64,000 bases of DNA from Maratus speciosus (taxonomy: Eukaryota > Arthropoda > Arachnida > Araneae > Salticidae): positions 533,885,073 to 533,949,072 of the forward strand of contig OZ010786.1 in NCBI GenBank assembly GCA_963932465.1. Direction: 5' to 3'. Both the position numbers and the translations under genes were made by a program. Below, piece by piece: positions 34,955 through 46,975 of this stretch. The first letter of the stretch is position 1; each line of letters starts with the position of its first letter. The notes beneath the pieces were generated by a model. It was given only the letters and a program-made list of their open reading frames with translations. It was not told the DNA's origin and did not search any database.

Positions 34955-36629
34955 CATAAAGTTGTGACCATCTTTTTGTGATACCCTGTATACAAATGTA
35001 AATAGTACCTGGTACGAAATTTATGCATGCATACAATACGTATGAAGTTTAGCACTAACCACTTATGCATTATTCGCGAATAATTTCTACCGATAGATAA
35101 AATGGTGCTTGCTCCGAGGAACTAGATAAACAAAGTCGGGTCCTGACTACACAGAAAAGTAAATTTATAATTATGTAACAATAATTTTATTTATTGTTAT
35201 TTTTAATTAAACGTTAAAAGTTATATAAAAACACACAAAATTTTTGCGAATTCGGAAGGGGGGGGAGGAATAAATTGTTTACAGTCATTGTAAAAAATAA
35301 AGAGATTCAGATATATCATTCCCATATCCGTAATTGTCATGTATAAGCATGCACTGTGTAACAAATATTATAAAATGAATTTTTATTAAGAGTTTAAGAT
35401 TAAAAAACACCAATAAATTAGTATGTATATTGATCGGGCTTTAAAAGAAATAAACAAGATAACAATGTTATGCATCCATAGAAATTATGATGAAAGTTTC
35501 TAGTACATTTAAATTTTTAAGTATGAAAATATCTATAAAAATACATAAATTTTGGTATCAAATTAAAGCCCAATCAATTCTGCCTACAGAATAATCAGTT
35601 ATACTATTCTCACGACCAGTGTTTTCTGATAAAAGTCGATCATTAAAAGTCACTCTAATGAGAGAAAACAAAACGAATTAAAAAGATAGGAAGGTGTGAC
35701 AAGTTATAAATTAGATAATAATTAAGCTTGTAATTAAGACTTTTGGCTGAAAATGTTTTAGCATGATTAGTATCCAAGAAACTCAGTCTGACATAAATTT
35801 CAGCTATCTGGTGCCAGTATTTCCGAGTAAATAAAGTCAGAAGTTTTAATCGAAATTATTGAATAGCAAGAATGGTAAAGTTTAAACTAATAATATTTAT
35901 GCTGTACTTACTGTATACAAAATTTCATCGGTTTTCAGTGGTAAATTTCTGAGTAATAATAATTTTAAAGTTTTTTTTTTATTAATTTGTTTAAATTAAA
36001 AGAACTAATTAAAATTTCCACTTGAAAATATAATAGTTGAGGTAGAAAAATATGTCGCATAGGACATTAAAATTTCAAACTGAATTGGCCGTATAGCTTC
36101 CAAATTATAAGGAGAAATGTGTTGGCCCGAACAGAGCTGTCTAAGCTCTGGCACATATTAAAATGAAGCTATTTTTACATATTTATAAAGAATATAATTA
36201 AAAAATGAAAACTTTATTAATTAATAACTTTTGTGATAATTCACCGATTCACACCATTCAAGCACCAATTTTTAGCAAATTACGATAGACAGGGAATGAT
36301 ATAAGTCTCGATACGATTTAGTGATTTTTGCCACTTTAAATTACTGCTGTTTTTGAAATGAAACAGAAGTACAATAATATCGTTTTGTTTTGAAACACGT
36401 ACACGGGATTGTTGACAATACGATACTGGGATTTAATAGTTAATTTATTTTAAAGAAGTTAAAAATAAAAGATATTCTGAACACAAAAAATAGAGCTAGT
36501 ACTAATAAAATATAAGTAGTTAATTTGAAAATAAAACTTACCTTCAAAAGAATATGTTCTATTAGTTAAGTAAACAATACGTGCATACGTTACATTTTAA
36601 TTCTAAACAACCAGATACAAGTTTCAAAA
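34955..36629. other. AT-rich DNA, decayed repeat sequence
   Basis: There is no gene. A G run lies at 35261-35269. Phrases like AAATTTCATCGGTTTTCAGT (about 35920) resemble the interior of decayed non-autonomous elements, but no ends could be paired. Confidence 0.4.
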
Positions 36630-36700
36630 TCTCGGCATTGGCGCCAGCCCCGGGTCGTTACGTCACATATGTGGGGGAATGAAATCGTGATTTGAGATAA

Positions 36701-37147
36701 TTCTCAAATGAGAAATTAAGATATGCAGTAAAAAAGTTCAATATCAATTTAGTAGCTAAAACAACAAATAAACTCAAAGACGTTATCCATAGCAAGATTG
36801 ACCCTGTTCCTAATGAAGAGACCGCAGGCATTTACATTATTCCATTGTTAACGGAAGAACAAGAAGAAAAAGTTTATGTCGGAATGACGGGAAGAAAATT
36901 CAAAGATAGATTAAAAGAGCACATGAGTGACATTAAGTTTAATAGAGCCTCCACAGCGTTAGCAAGACTTAACTTACAGCATAATTTAAATATCCGTTTT
37001 AATGAAGCAAGAATAATTATTCCTTCATCCCATTATCATTTGTCGTTGATAAAAGAGTCCATTGAAATCTTAATATTGAATAATAAAGCTATTAATGATA
37101 ATATGTCATATAACATTCCAAATATATGGTTAAATCTTTTGAAATAG
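36701..37147 (+). pseudogene. GIY-YIG endonuclease domain of a Penelope-like element (partial ORF)
   Basis: The frame is open from just after a TAA at 36698 to the stop at 37145-37147 (148 residues) with no ATG needed; it is the C-terminal remnant of a longer protein. GIY is at residues 43-45 and YVG at 59-61. Arginine follows at 65, RLKEH at 70-74, and an acidic region KESIE at 118-122 may hold the metal-binding glutamate. Penelope-like elements carry this nuclease domain C-terminal to the reverse transcriptase and use it to nick target DNA. The reverse transcriptase is missing here. The domain itself looks intact, and a stray GIY-YIG from another retroelement is the alternative. Confidence 0.7.
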
Positions 37148-37334
37148 ATGTTGTTTTGGTTTGCAACGCTCAACTTTTTGTCCGTCTCACTTCACCCCCC
37201 CTCCCCCCTCCATTTTTAGGAACTGTTTTGCTGTCTCCCCTCCATTTTTTCGGAACTGTTTTGCTGTCTCCCCTCCACTGTAAAGTTGACTTGCCCAGTT
37301 GTCCGACCGAGGATGAAAGTGCGTTAGAGACGTG

Positions 37335-37400
37335 TCAGTTGTACTCAAAGCGGCCCAGAAGATGATCAAGGTTTTGATCGAAAGCGCTCGGCGCGTGTAT
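37335..37400 (+). ncRNA. Hammerhead-ribozyme-like core in the Penelope-like terminal repeat (tentative)
   Basis: CAGAAGA, then a stem GATCAA/TTGATC with a short loop, then GAAA, then GCGC-TCG-GCGC follow in the order of a hammerhead core (CUGANGA, stem II, GAAA, stem III). U4 is replaced by A, and I could not pair a stem I from the flanks. The same sequence, with the same change, occurs inverted at about 31005-31065. Penelope-like terminal repeats are known to carry hammerheads, which is why it is listed. It is probably inactive or coincidental. Confidence 0.25.
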
Positions 37401-37518
37401 TATATTTGTAAACTCTTTTTAAGTTTTTAAAAAGTGTAATATGTGTTAACATCTTTTATATTGTGACATCTGTTGTATAAAAATGCACCTTTTAAGCAGG
37501 TTTTTATTTTATTTCGAT

Positions 37519-38874
37519 ACATTTTCAAGGTGAATGTGACATTCCCAACAATATATGATTATTTATATATATATATATTTATAAAAAACAACAAACAAAC
37601 TACTCCCTGCTCTTCAGAAAGTGGGAGGAGTGAAAAAAGCAGGTACCAAAAACAGAAATTGGATCCTCACAGGTTTCGCAAGATATGGCCAACCCACTTA
37701 CTCCAAAAGTATAAAAATCCGCAAATAGACAAACTTTCAAAACAACAGAACAAAACTACTTTAAAAATATTAACGAATCAAAACTGCTTTAAAAACATAA
37801 ACCAAAATAACCAGTTTAACTTATAAAACGTAAATAAAAATTAATAAAAATCCTAATATAACTAAATCATTAAGCAATTAAAAGCATTGAACATGTGAGA
37901 AGGCCACCTTGACCCGTGAAGACCCCAAAAAAAACTTGCTACCTTTAAAATATCCACTACACTCCACCTCCCTCCAACAGCAGGAGTTGCAAGCAAGGCC
38001 ATAATCCATGTTAGACCAGCGTCATTCAGACTTGCCTTTCCGTTATCTTCATAATCATAAATTTCTTTCCATATCACCTCAGTTTCTACTTGAAGTTCAT
38101 CAACATGCAGACGTTCTTAAGAAGACTTTAATCCACACCCTTCATATATTCAAGCAGTTACATCAGCATCCATTACGGTGTTTGGCCGCTTAGCTGTTGC
38201 CACTTTAAAAAACTTTTTTCAAGCTAATTTACAGCTATTATTTGATTCTAAGCGGACAAACACCGTAATGGATGCTGATGTAACTGCTTGAATATATGAA
38301 GGGTGTGGATTAAAGTCTTCTTAAGAACGTCTGCATATTGATGAACTTCAAGTAGAAACTGAGGTGATATGGAAAGAAATTTATGATTATGAAGATAACG
38401 GAAAGAGAAGTCTGAATGACGCTGGTCTAACATGGATTATGGCCTTGCTTGCAACTCCTGCTGTTGGAGGGAGGTGAAGTGTAGTGGATATTTTAAAGGT
38501 AGCAAGTTTTTTTTGTTTGGGGGGGGGGGGTCTTCACGGGTCAAGGTGGGAGTATGGCCTTCTCACATGGTCAATGCTTTTAATTGCTTAATGATTTAGT
38601 CATATTAGAATTTTTATTAATTTTTATTTACGTTTTATAAGTTAAATTGGTTCTTTTGGTTTATGTTTTTAAAGCAGTTTTGATTCGTTAATATTTTTAA
38701 AGTAGTTTTGTTCTGTTGTGTTTTTGAAAGTTTAAGTCTATTTGCTGATTTTTATACTTTTGGAGTATGTGGGTTGGCCATATCTTGCGAAACCTGTGAG
38801 GATCCAATTTCTGTTTTTGGTACCTGCTTTTCTCCCTCCTCCCACTTTCTGAAGAGCAGGGAGTGGTTTGTTTA
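37519..38874. mobile_element. 1.36-kb fold-back element inserted in the Penelope-like copy
   Basis: Arms of about 630 bases, about 37585-38215 and 38235-38874, are inverted copies differing at few positions. Matching pairs include CCCTGCTCTTCAGAAAGTGG, GGTTGGCCATATCTTGCGAA and ACATCAGCATCCATTACGGT with their inverses. The centre lies at about 38225. A (TA)n-containing stretch of some 65 bases (37519-37584) precedes the left arm and has no mirror on the right. Each arm carries a 61-residue open frame (38008-38193 plus, 38248-38433 minus) that is the same sequence read twice; neither matches a family I know. A transcript through it would form a long double-stranded hairpin. Confidence 0.8.
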
Positions 38875-38964
38875 TTGTTTTTTAGTTATAAATTGTCATG
38901 TATTTTTATTGTTGTTTTGCACCCTCTTTTTCAGAATTTTCATAAATCATTTACTTTTGATAGA

Positions 38965-38965
<1 letters not shown>

Positions 38966-39025
<60 letters not shown>
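38966..39025. repeat. (TA)n microsatellite
   Basis: About 28 TA units at the end of the Penelope-like element. The long (YI)n run in overlapping frames comes from this tract and is not protein. Confidence 0.9.
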
Positions 39026-39027
<2 letters not shown>

Positions 39028-40639
39028 TATGTTAAATTAAATTTAAACGTAATATTCTCAATGTGCGTCTGCGTTTAATAGGGAATTAATTTCATGCATA
39101 ATAAATTGCTTTCAGAGTAATTCCGTGCAAAATAAAGAAATATTTATTCTTGATTTTTTTTTCTTTTTAATAATAATGGAGGCATCCGAACTATATTACT
39201 ATTAATACATTTTAAAAACATTAATATAATTTTTATGGTAATAAATCTGGATTCTAGAAATGTTAATAAATCCTTGATCTCCTAAAGTCTGTTAGTCACA
39301 CATTTAACATAATGACTGAATATTGCTAATCCAAGTGACTGTTAAATTATTCAGTATCTCGACTAAATTTAATGATAGTCCTTCAATAATGTCTTCTGAG
39401 ATTTAGAAACTTAGTGCCAAGTTATCTCTATTATCAGAGATATAGGTTACATGTATTATGTTTCTTAAATCGTTAGTTTGGTATGCGTAGTTGCAGATTA
39501 TAAAATAAGATTAATAATGAAGCTTTTGTATGATTACATAAGAATATTTTTTGATATATTTTTTTTAAGTACTAATACATTTTTGTGATGTTATTTTTCA
39601 TACAAAAAATAAAAATATATAAACATATTATACATTATACTATCTATTAAAATATTCATGTATTATCGTAATATTTTATCGTGGATACATTATAGCGAAT
39701 TAAAAAAAATATATTATCTAGTAAATTTAATATATTATGAAGTGGTACACGTCAAATTTCGAAGAAAGCAAATGTTTAAAAAACAACTGTCGCATTGATT
39801 TATCTTAAACATGCAAAATTGATTGCTATAAAAAATCCATTACACAGTGGTTAGATTGAGTCTTAAAACATATATTATTTATATCTGAAGTTACAAAAAT
39901 ACTATTTCCTTAAACTTCAACTGTTCCAGATTATTCAAAAAGTAAACTTTATCTGTATACGTAAGTAGTAAAATTTAATCAAGGTAAGAAAATATGATGA
40001 GAGGGTCAGTTGGGGCTCCTTATTATGTATCGAAAAGTCAGCAAAAATTATTTAACTCTGACACAATCGTAGATTTTTTGTGTACATGAAATCTAATTCT
40101 TATGTCATTTTCACTATCGCAAAATTTAAATACGCGACTCTCATATGCGTATTCATCATTTAAAAAATATTTTTACGCGCAATTGGTTATTTCTAAATAT
40201 TTTCCAAACTTGAGGTCACGTTTTTCAGCTACAACTTTGCATATGAATATTCGCACTCTTGACATGAAGTTCTAATCTCGTTATCATCATTATCATCATT
40301 ACCATCAGTTCTAATCATCAAAAATTCAGGAAATTAATGCTTTTTAGAGGAATTTATTTTATCAAAGAAAATGCCATTTTTTAAAGACACAACGTCATTT
40401 TCTCTCATAATTCTCTGGGCAAGTAAGCCTCTAAATGTCCGGAGGAACGTAATCCGAGGGCATAAAAATATTGCCAGTACCTCGTTATATATTTGGACAT
40501 GTTTTGAAGAAGAAGCGACAGAGGGGTCTCGCATAATTAGGGGCCAATATGCGATTTTCAGAAATTTGTTTTCGGAAATAGTGGCACCGCTTCTTTTTAT
40601 CTGTTATAAAAGATATGAATTAGTCTGCTTCCAAAAATT

Positions 40640-40673
<34 letters not shown>

Positions 40674-41136
40674 TACAAGAATGATAATCAGTGAGGAAAA
40701 CGTTAAGATTTAAATAATTTTCGACAGGAATAAATGCAAAATGCTTTTCTTTTTTCCGTATAAAAAACATTTTTATTGATAAAATATAAAGTTACGAATG
40801 AATTGTTCCATTTTTCAAATTTATGAAATATAATGTTATTTTGGGTACATATTAGGGTGAATTGAAAAATCGAAATGTGAATAATCCTATTGGCACGGAG
40901 TACAAAAGTTTCTTTTTATGTATATTTTAGGTGCGTTTTTTTATTAAAATCTATTTATACCTTTCGATTCTCCAAGTGCCCCCAAAATAGTTTTAAATTG
41001 AAATTTTTATGAAAATTTATAATTATTTTTTAATATGTTTTGCCTCGGATTAAAATGTTCTTTTGAGCATACTAGCATACATGCAAAAAATTTTAACTAG
41101 TTTGGGGCGCTTGCGTCACCGGAAGATATGAATGAA
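39026..41136. other. AT-rich DNA, no recognisable feature
   Basis: No supported gene or paired ends are seen. A poly(A) tract of about 30 bases lies at 40641-40670, and a TCATCATTATCATCATTACC microsatellite near 40285. Confidence 0.45.
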
Positions 41137-42633
41137 TCTCTCTATTCTAAAAAAAAGTAAGTACCACTGTCACCGCCACCGCCGCCGGTTTTGAATTTTT
41201 TGTGACCGGAGGTCTTTCTTCGTTAATATTAAGAAAAATATTGCATACAAAAGTATGAAAATCGGTGGTATTATAGAGAAATGCTTGATAAACACGCTGA
41301 GGCAGACAGTTTTCAAATCGAAGAATTATTTTAAAAGATATTTAATGCTAAACTTCGACAAAATCGTTCCATTAAAAAAAGTTTTAGAGCAGCAAAAACT
41401 ATACATGGCAGTGTAATCATTTTTAGATCATTTTATGCGTTAGAATTTGCCGAAGTGCAGATTGCATTAATTTTTTTTTGGAGTCATTTTTTGAGGTTTT
41501 ATTTCTATTTTAAATTCAAATTTTCAGCATTTTGAGAGATATTTTTTACATAATTTACAATATGGTATTAATTTAAACTGTTGCCAACTGTATAAACACT
41601 GCAAACAATGTTTGCTTCAAATTAAAAATTTATTTACACGTGGCTATTGTAAACATAAAATATAAAAAAATAGGAACTCATTGAAAATTACGCCATAAAA
41701 ACTATATTAACACGTGAATTTTAAAAGAGAAAGAACATTGTAGCATAATAAATTCATTAACATGCGTTAGAAGTCTTAAATAGGAGAAATTACGTCACAT
41801 TACACTTATTACGTAAAATGAACAAAAAATAGTATCGCAAAACTGTTTAAATTTAAAAAATTGCGCGAGACATTTATTTGATATTTTTGAGCTATTTTTG
41901 TTAGGATAGCTTAAATATTTCATTTCATAAAAAAAGTATTTTCACGTGAATATTAAAAAGAGAAAGAAAAGTTTGGTGAAAATTACGTCAGATTATAAAC
42001 GATATATTTAAAATATCTTATTTAAAAAAAAAAAAAAGAAAAAAAAAACATTCTTTTCGCTTTGTTAAAAAAAACGGGAGACAAAGAGTCTGTTTACTTA
42101 ATCCATTTTATATTTTGAAATGTTTAACTAAAATTATTTAATCAAAGACGGAAGCAGCCATTGTATCTTTTAACAGTAGCTGATTTAGCCAAATTCCCCA
42201 ATCAAAGAGAAATGAATAGAAATATAGTGAGATCTCCACTGTTTTTTAACTCTCCGACTGTCTTGGAAAAGAGCAAAATTGTAATGTTGTTTTTTTCTGA
42301 ATTTTGTTTTAAATGTTTAAAAAAACGATTCTTTGAACATTTTATAAAAAAAAAAAACTTAACAAGGAATATAAATGCAATCCTTGGAAGTATTAATCAT
42401 TGTTCAATGTATTAAAAATACATTAAATCAATTGAATTATATTACTGCTTGTATTGCAGTGAAACCTGGAGCTTAGTGAACGTATTAACACGGGCTTGTC
42501 AGTGAGGGGGTTTTAAGTTATAATTCAATATTTCGAAATCTTTTTAAAGCCAATCAATTTAGCGTGCTTTTAGAGTCTGCGGTGTTTGAACGGGGGTTGG
42601 CGAGCGTAGCTCGTAGGGGGCTGAGCCCCCTAG
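41137..42633 (+). mobile_element. Helitron, non-autonomous, 1.5 kb
   Basis: The 5' end is TCTCTCTATTCTAAAAAAAA after an A. The 3' end is a perfect hairpin GGGGGCT-G-AGCCCCC running into CTAG, followed by T. TC...hairpin-CTAG inserted between A and T is the canonical Helitron signature. Inside are a (CCGCCA)n-like stretch (about 41170) and repeated blocks around CACGTGAATTTTAAAAGAGA (about 41711 and 41943). There is no Rep or helicase sequence; the open frame at 42161-42415 shows no domain. Confidence 0.7.
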
Positions 42634-42944
42634 TTTAAACAAGCAACAACAACAAAAAATAAACTAATAAACATAAAATACAACTTTTGCACCCCACATG
42701 AAAAGTGATTTCGAAAAAAAACTTTTTTTCTATACTTTTCGATCCCCCTAAGTATATATTCTAATTTGGAAATCCATACCTAGAATAATTTTAAGAATTT
42801 CGAGAGACATTAAAATTTCATACTGTGGTTTTTTTTTCAACGTCGATATTAAGAGCATGTTTCATCCAAGCAGACTCGATGTTGGAATACAAATAAAAAT
42901 TAATAATTTTCATTAAAAGTTTTTAATTAGTATGTCTAGAAATT

Positions 42945-42956
<12 letters not shown>

Positions 42957-42982
<26 letters not shown>
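42957..42982. repeat. Poly(T) tract
   Basis: An uninterrupted run of about 28 T between two Helitrons. Confidence 0.9.
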
Positions 42983-42988
<6 letters not shown>

Positions 42989-43086
42989 CTGAAATAGAAT
43001 ATTATTTTGCATGTGTGTGCAAATTTTCAAATTCAGCTAAAATAGTTTTTAAATTTTCCCTCTAAATTAAAATGTCCATTATTTTA

Positions 43087-43510
43087 TCTCTCTTACACTC
43101 GTGGATTTTTCTGTTAACCATTACCTCTTCTGGAGGACAGGTGTGTGTTTTTTAAATAAAATGCGATGTTTTTTAACGCATCGAACTGAGCATGCGCAGG
43201 TGTGCCAGTCAATTGTCAGAAAAGAATGCGTATTCGAGGCGTTTCAAATTAATATATCGACTAATAAATAAAGAAAAAGCAAGATTCTAGCTCTTGACTG
43301 TGAATATAATTACTGAAGATCAGACGCATTTCGCGATTACCGTTTTGTGATTAACTCATTGAAGGAAAAACTACTGAATTAGTTTATATTTTCTCCACCT
43401 AAACGACAGGTTTTGACTGTTACGGACTCACATACTTTCATTTATTTAAAAACATAGCTTTTATTCTAAATCATAATGTCACACATGCGAAGCCGGGGCC
43501 GGGTTGCTAG
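43087..43510 (+). mobile_element. Helitron, non-autonomous, 424 bp
   Basis: The 5' end TCTCTCTTACACTCGTGG follows A (43086). The 3' end CGAAGCCGGGGCCGGGTTG runs into CTAG and is followed by T (43511). GCCGGGGCC-GGG can form a short GC hairpin just before CTAG. Perfect A/T flanks and both termini support the call. It has no coding capacity and is a different family from the neighbours at 41137 and 44156, with different ends. Confidence 0.7.
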
Positions 43511-44115
43511 TTATAAATAAATCTTAAAAACCTTTAGATATATATAAAGTTTTTAAAATATATTACGAGCATTTCAGTAAAAATACATAAATATAAAAAT
43601 ATGTATAAGATTTCTTAAATATATTAAAATAGAAAATAGTTATGAATAACCGGTAATGCGATTAGATTAAGTAAATTAATTTTATAAAAAAATGAAAGAT
43701 AGTAGTATCTTAATGCGTGTGTAACATTAATACGAGTTAAGATATATCACGCAAGATTCATGATTGAGTGTAAAACTGTCAAATTGTAGCATATCTTATT
43801 CATAAACTTAATAAAGATAAATTGCTGAGGATAATAATATATCAGAAAACTGTAACGGAATCTCACGGAGTAATGGAAAGAGACTTTTAACCTTTATTCT
43901 TAATAAAGTTTTAATCTTTTAAAATTGTTTCACAGAAAATTCATCTATATGGTGAGCTGAGATTTTAATCCGAGGTTTATTTTAATACAGTTACTAGTAA
44001 TTTAGTTACTGGAATATTATGTGAAGTTAAAGAGTAATTTGTTTTATTTGATTGTATAATATTTTATAAAATTAAATGATTTCATGAAATAATTTAGGAA
44101 TTTATAATATGTTTT

Positions 44116-44121
<6 letters not shown>

Positions 44122-44149
<28 letters not shown>
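44122..44149. repeat. (TA)n microsatellite
   Basis: A run of TA units directly before the reversed Helitron end. Confidence 0.9.
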
Positions 44150-44153
<4 letters not shown>

Positions 44154-44155
44154 TA

Positions 44156-45150
44156 CTAGGGGGCTCAGCCCCCTACGAGCTGCGCCCGCCAACACCTGTT
44201 TAGACTTCGTAGGCTCTAAAAACATTGTAATGTTATGGATGTTAGGTTATGGATGATTGAATGACATTATCAGTTTAACGGAGGCTATCTTCTGTAATCA
44301 AGTTGCCATGCTTTTCTGTTTGTAAGTGGCACGTTTTGGTTACCATGGCCTCATCTATCACTGTCTTAACAACTGATGGTTGTTTTCGGACTAATAAGTA
44401 TGATCGATTACACATTTGAAAAACAGCTTGTATAAAATGGTTAGTTGAAAAATGTCGTTATATTTCCGATTTATAACTACGCTATGAACATGATTATTTC
44501 TTAGGTTAGCGGTTAAAAAAATGCGTCTGCTTGGGAATAGCTTTCAGAATCACGTTTCGCACACATTTTATGTTTTGATCGAGTTTTAGATATTTTTAGG
44601 AACAGGTATAGCTTATTCAAGAATTCTTTTCCGTATTTTAATACACCATCACGCATATTTTCATGTTATTTTTACAATGTATATTGTTTATATTAATTAA
44701 TAAGAATATCAGAATTTTCTAATATTGAAAAGGTTTTAAATGTCTCTTTTTAATATATGACGTAATTTTCAATATCAAATGCATTTATCATGTAAAAATT
44801 TATTTTAAAAGTATTTTTTTCTCTCTTTTAAGATTCACGGGTACATATTTAATTTAAAAGTGTTTGGGAATATTTTTTGAGTTTTTTAAATATGACCTAA
44901 TATTCACCATTAAAAGATTTCACGAGTAATAATTTAATTATTTCAGACAATTTAAATATGACGATATTTAGTATTAACGTATTTTACATATGTTGTAATT
45001 AACAGCATTAAATCCGTTTCGCGTCCAGTAATTTTATTATTGTAAAGTTTTCGTACTTTTTTCATATATACGTTTAAAATTTCATATAATTTTCCATATT
45101 TTCTGCTTTTAACACGTGATCATTTAATTCTTATTTTAAAGTTTTTGTTT
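44156..45150 (-). mobile_element. Helitron, reversed, related to 41137-42633 (5' end not found)
   Basis: On the minus strand it ends in GCAGCTCGTAGGGGGCTGAG, CCCCCTAG, then T, matching the 3' end of the Helitron at 41137-42633 almost base for base over about 50 bases (TTTTAGAG... through CTAG). Internal blocks with GAATCTTAAAAGAGAG and AAAATTACGTCA text also match. The 5' TC end could not be located; 45150 is an estimate from where similarity fades. Confidence 0.55.
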
Positions 45151-45574
45151 TGTTTTTAAGAATTTCGCTTTTCAATTTCACTATGGCAACAAAAAAGAAA
45201 TCCAATAATCCCTTTCCTCCCACCCCCACAAAAAATGGATTTTTCCATTTGTCATGTCCATGGAAATTATGTCAAAATGTAAGATGACAGACTATCTTTG
45301 ATCTTTAATAGAAACTGATTCCTGAAGGTCGAAAAGTTAAAAAAAGAATTTTTAAATAAAATTTTCCTGAAAAACATAATTTAATCGCAATATTGTTTTC
45401 ATCAATACGGATTTTTGGTGTAAATTTCATCGCATAATATTCCATATTTTAGGAGAAATCACCGTGAAATATAATCAGTTGTTTAATCAGTAAATTCATA
45501 AAATCTTTTCATAAATTAGTTTTATAAAAACGTTTCATAAATTCGTTTCATTAGAATTTTATATATGAGGACGT

Positions 45575-45760
45575 GTATTTCAAAACTCGCCTTATCCAAA
45601 ATTTAAAAAATCGAGTTTTCTGTACCAATCTATTCTATTTGTAAACCTGCATAGAAAAAGCACTATAATCTGAAAAAAAAAATACATTTATCCTTATTAT
45701 ATTTTTGGGTTCTTTAAATACTGGTTTGGTTTCAAAACTCACCTTATCCACTTGGGAGTT
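45575..45760 (-). repeat. Relative of the small nested element at 7787-7970
   Basis: AAACTCGCCTTATCCAAAAT and AAATCGAGTTTTCTGTACCA match the inverse of 7890-7970 closely. A second AAACTCACCTTATCC follows at 45735 in the same direction, so this copy is rearranged. Confidence 0.5.
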
Positions 45761-45971
45761 CATTATTACCCGTGAAAAGCATTTATTTGTTAAACTTATT
45801 GGGTAGAAAAACCAAATTTGAACCACTTCACTTATTTTTAGGTGTAAGTCACTTAATTCTTAGAGTATCTGGAAAACATCACTGCATGGGGTCAGTCTAT
45901 TCATCTACTAACTAAATAAATCATTAAATCAATTTCTTTTTGAAAATCTTAAGTTTTATTTTAATTTGAAA

Positions 45972-46975
45972 AAAATTGTCAAAAGTGGTCCAAATACAGC
46001 AACTGGTTGCCTAAGTTGGACCTCCAGTCTCCTAAATTGGACCAAACAATATCAGATTGCTTTAATGACTAGGGAATATAAATGAATAAATTTTATTAAT
46101 TTTTTTTTTTTTGTCCAGCGAACACGACATGAACCGTATTTGGTTCATGTCGCTGAACGCTGACGTTCTGAACGCTGAATCATTTCTGCTATTTTATTTT
46201 TCATACAAATTAATCATCACTATTTTTTTTTTTTTTTTCGTTTTAGATTCTGAACCATTAGACATTTTTTTTCAACAGAAGTTTTCTTTATATTATGTTT
46301 GTAGTTCTTCACTTTCATCATTTTCTTTCCAACTGCATTACACCTAATTTTTATTAAACTTGATGTTGAGAATGCTTTTGTACTGTGAGAGCTTTTTTTT
46401 TTTTTTTCATCAAGGTGTACTTTATATTGCGAACATGTTAATCCACTGTTTTTTGGCTCCCTCTGTACTTTGATGTAACTGAATTTAGCAAGGGAGATAA
46501 CATTTCTAATGATTCTTTGGCTTTTTGGTGGATTCATGCAGCTCAATTTCTTCACAACCTACTCTATACATATATATGTATATATAATGTATATATATAT
46601 GTATATATATGTATATATACATATATATGTATATATAAAGTATAAATACATATAAGATAAAAGAAATTGCAAACAAAATTTATTCCATAACATGTAAAAA
46701 TATTTTTATGTTTATATGGACATAAACTATATATGTCCATATATAGTCCACTATATAAAGAAATTGATCCAGATAGACAAAAAAGTATTCAAAAACTTTC
46801 ATGGAGATTGTAATCCGTTATGAAATATTAAAAAATAAAAAATAAGGAACAAAATAGCGTACAGCCTTCGAAATTCATTACTTACGTTTTAAATTTATGA
46901 TCGTATATCATGTCCAATTTAAGCGACTTAAATTGGCCCAATTTGGCAACTGTGCCATTTTTAAAATAGGTAATC
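45972..46975. mobile_element. Possible element with inverted GTGGTCCAAAT-like ends
   Basis: AAGTGGTCCAAATACAGCAAC and CCTAAATTGGACC at the left are loosely mirrored at the right by GTCCAATTTAAGCGACTTAA, CAATTTGGCAACTG and TGCCATTTTTAAAA (46910-46965). The ends are only moderately similar and no target duplication was identified. Within it lie a TGACATGAACC-type palindrome (ACATGAACC/GGTTCATGT, 46128-46152) and a TA/TG-rich tract (46566-46638). Confidence 0.35.

Larger units (their letters stand above)
36630..38965 (+). mobile_element. Truncated Penelope-like element, split by a fold-back insertion
   Basis: The 5' truncated body holds the GIY-YIG frame (36701-37147), a tail with C-rich direct repeats (AACTGTTTTGCTGTCTCCCC twice, about 37218-37275), then the terminal sequence from about 37320 to 37518. 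The terminal sequence resumes at about 38875 and runs to about 38965 at a (TA)n tract. Comparison with the unbroken reverse copy at 30715-31170 shows that about 1.36 kb (37519-38874) was inserted. No reverse transcriptase motif is found upstream, so this copy cannot move by itself. Confidence 0.65.

Noticed and set aside
38708..39078. Frames with long YIYIYI runs
   Set aside because: Product of the (TA)n microsatellite at 38966-39025 and the fold-back arm; no gene.
40371..40694. 107-residue frame ending in a lysine run
   Set aside because: The end is a poly(A) tract; no domain, splice signals or codon bias, and an opposing frame covers the same stretch.
46128..46152. ACATGAACC/GGTTCATGT palindrome as a steroid-receptor-type response element
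   Set aside because: A single short palindrome in AT-rich DNA with no gene nearby; chance is sufficient.
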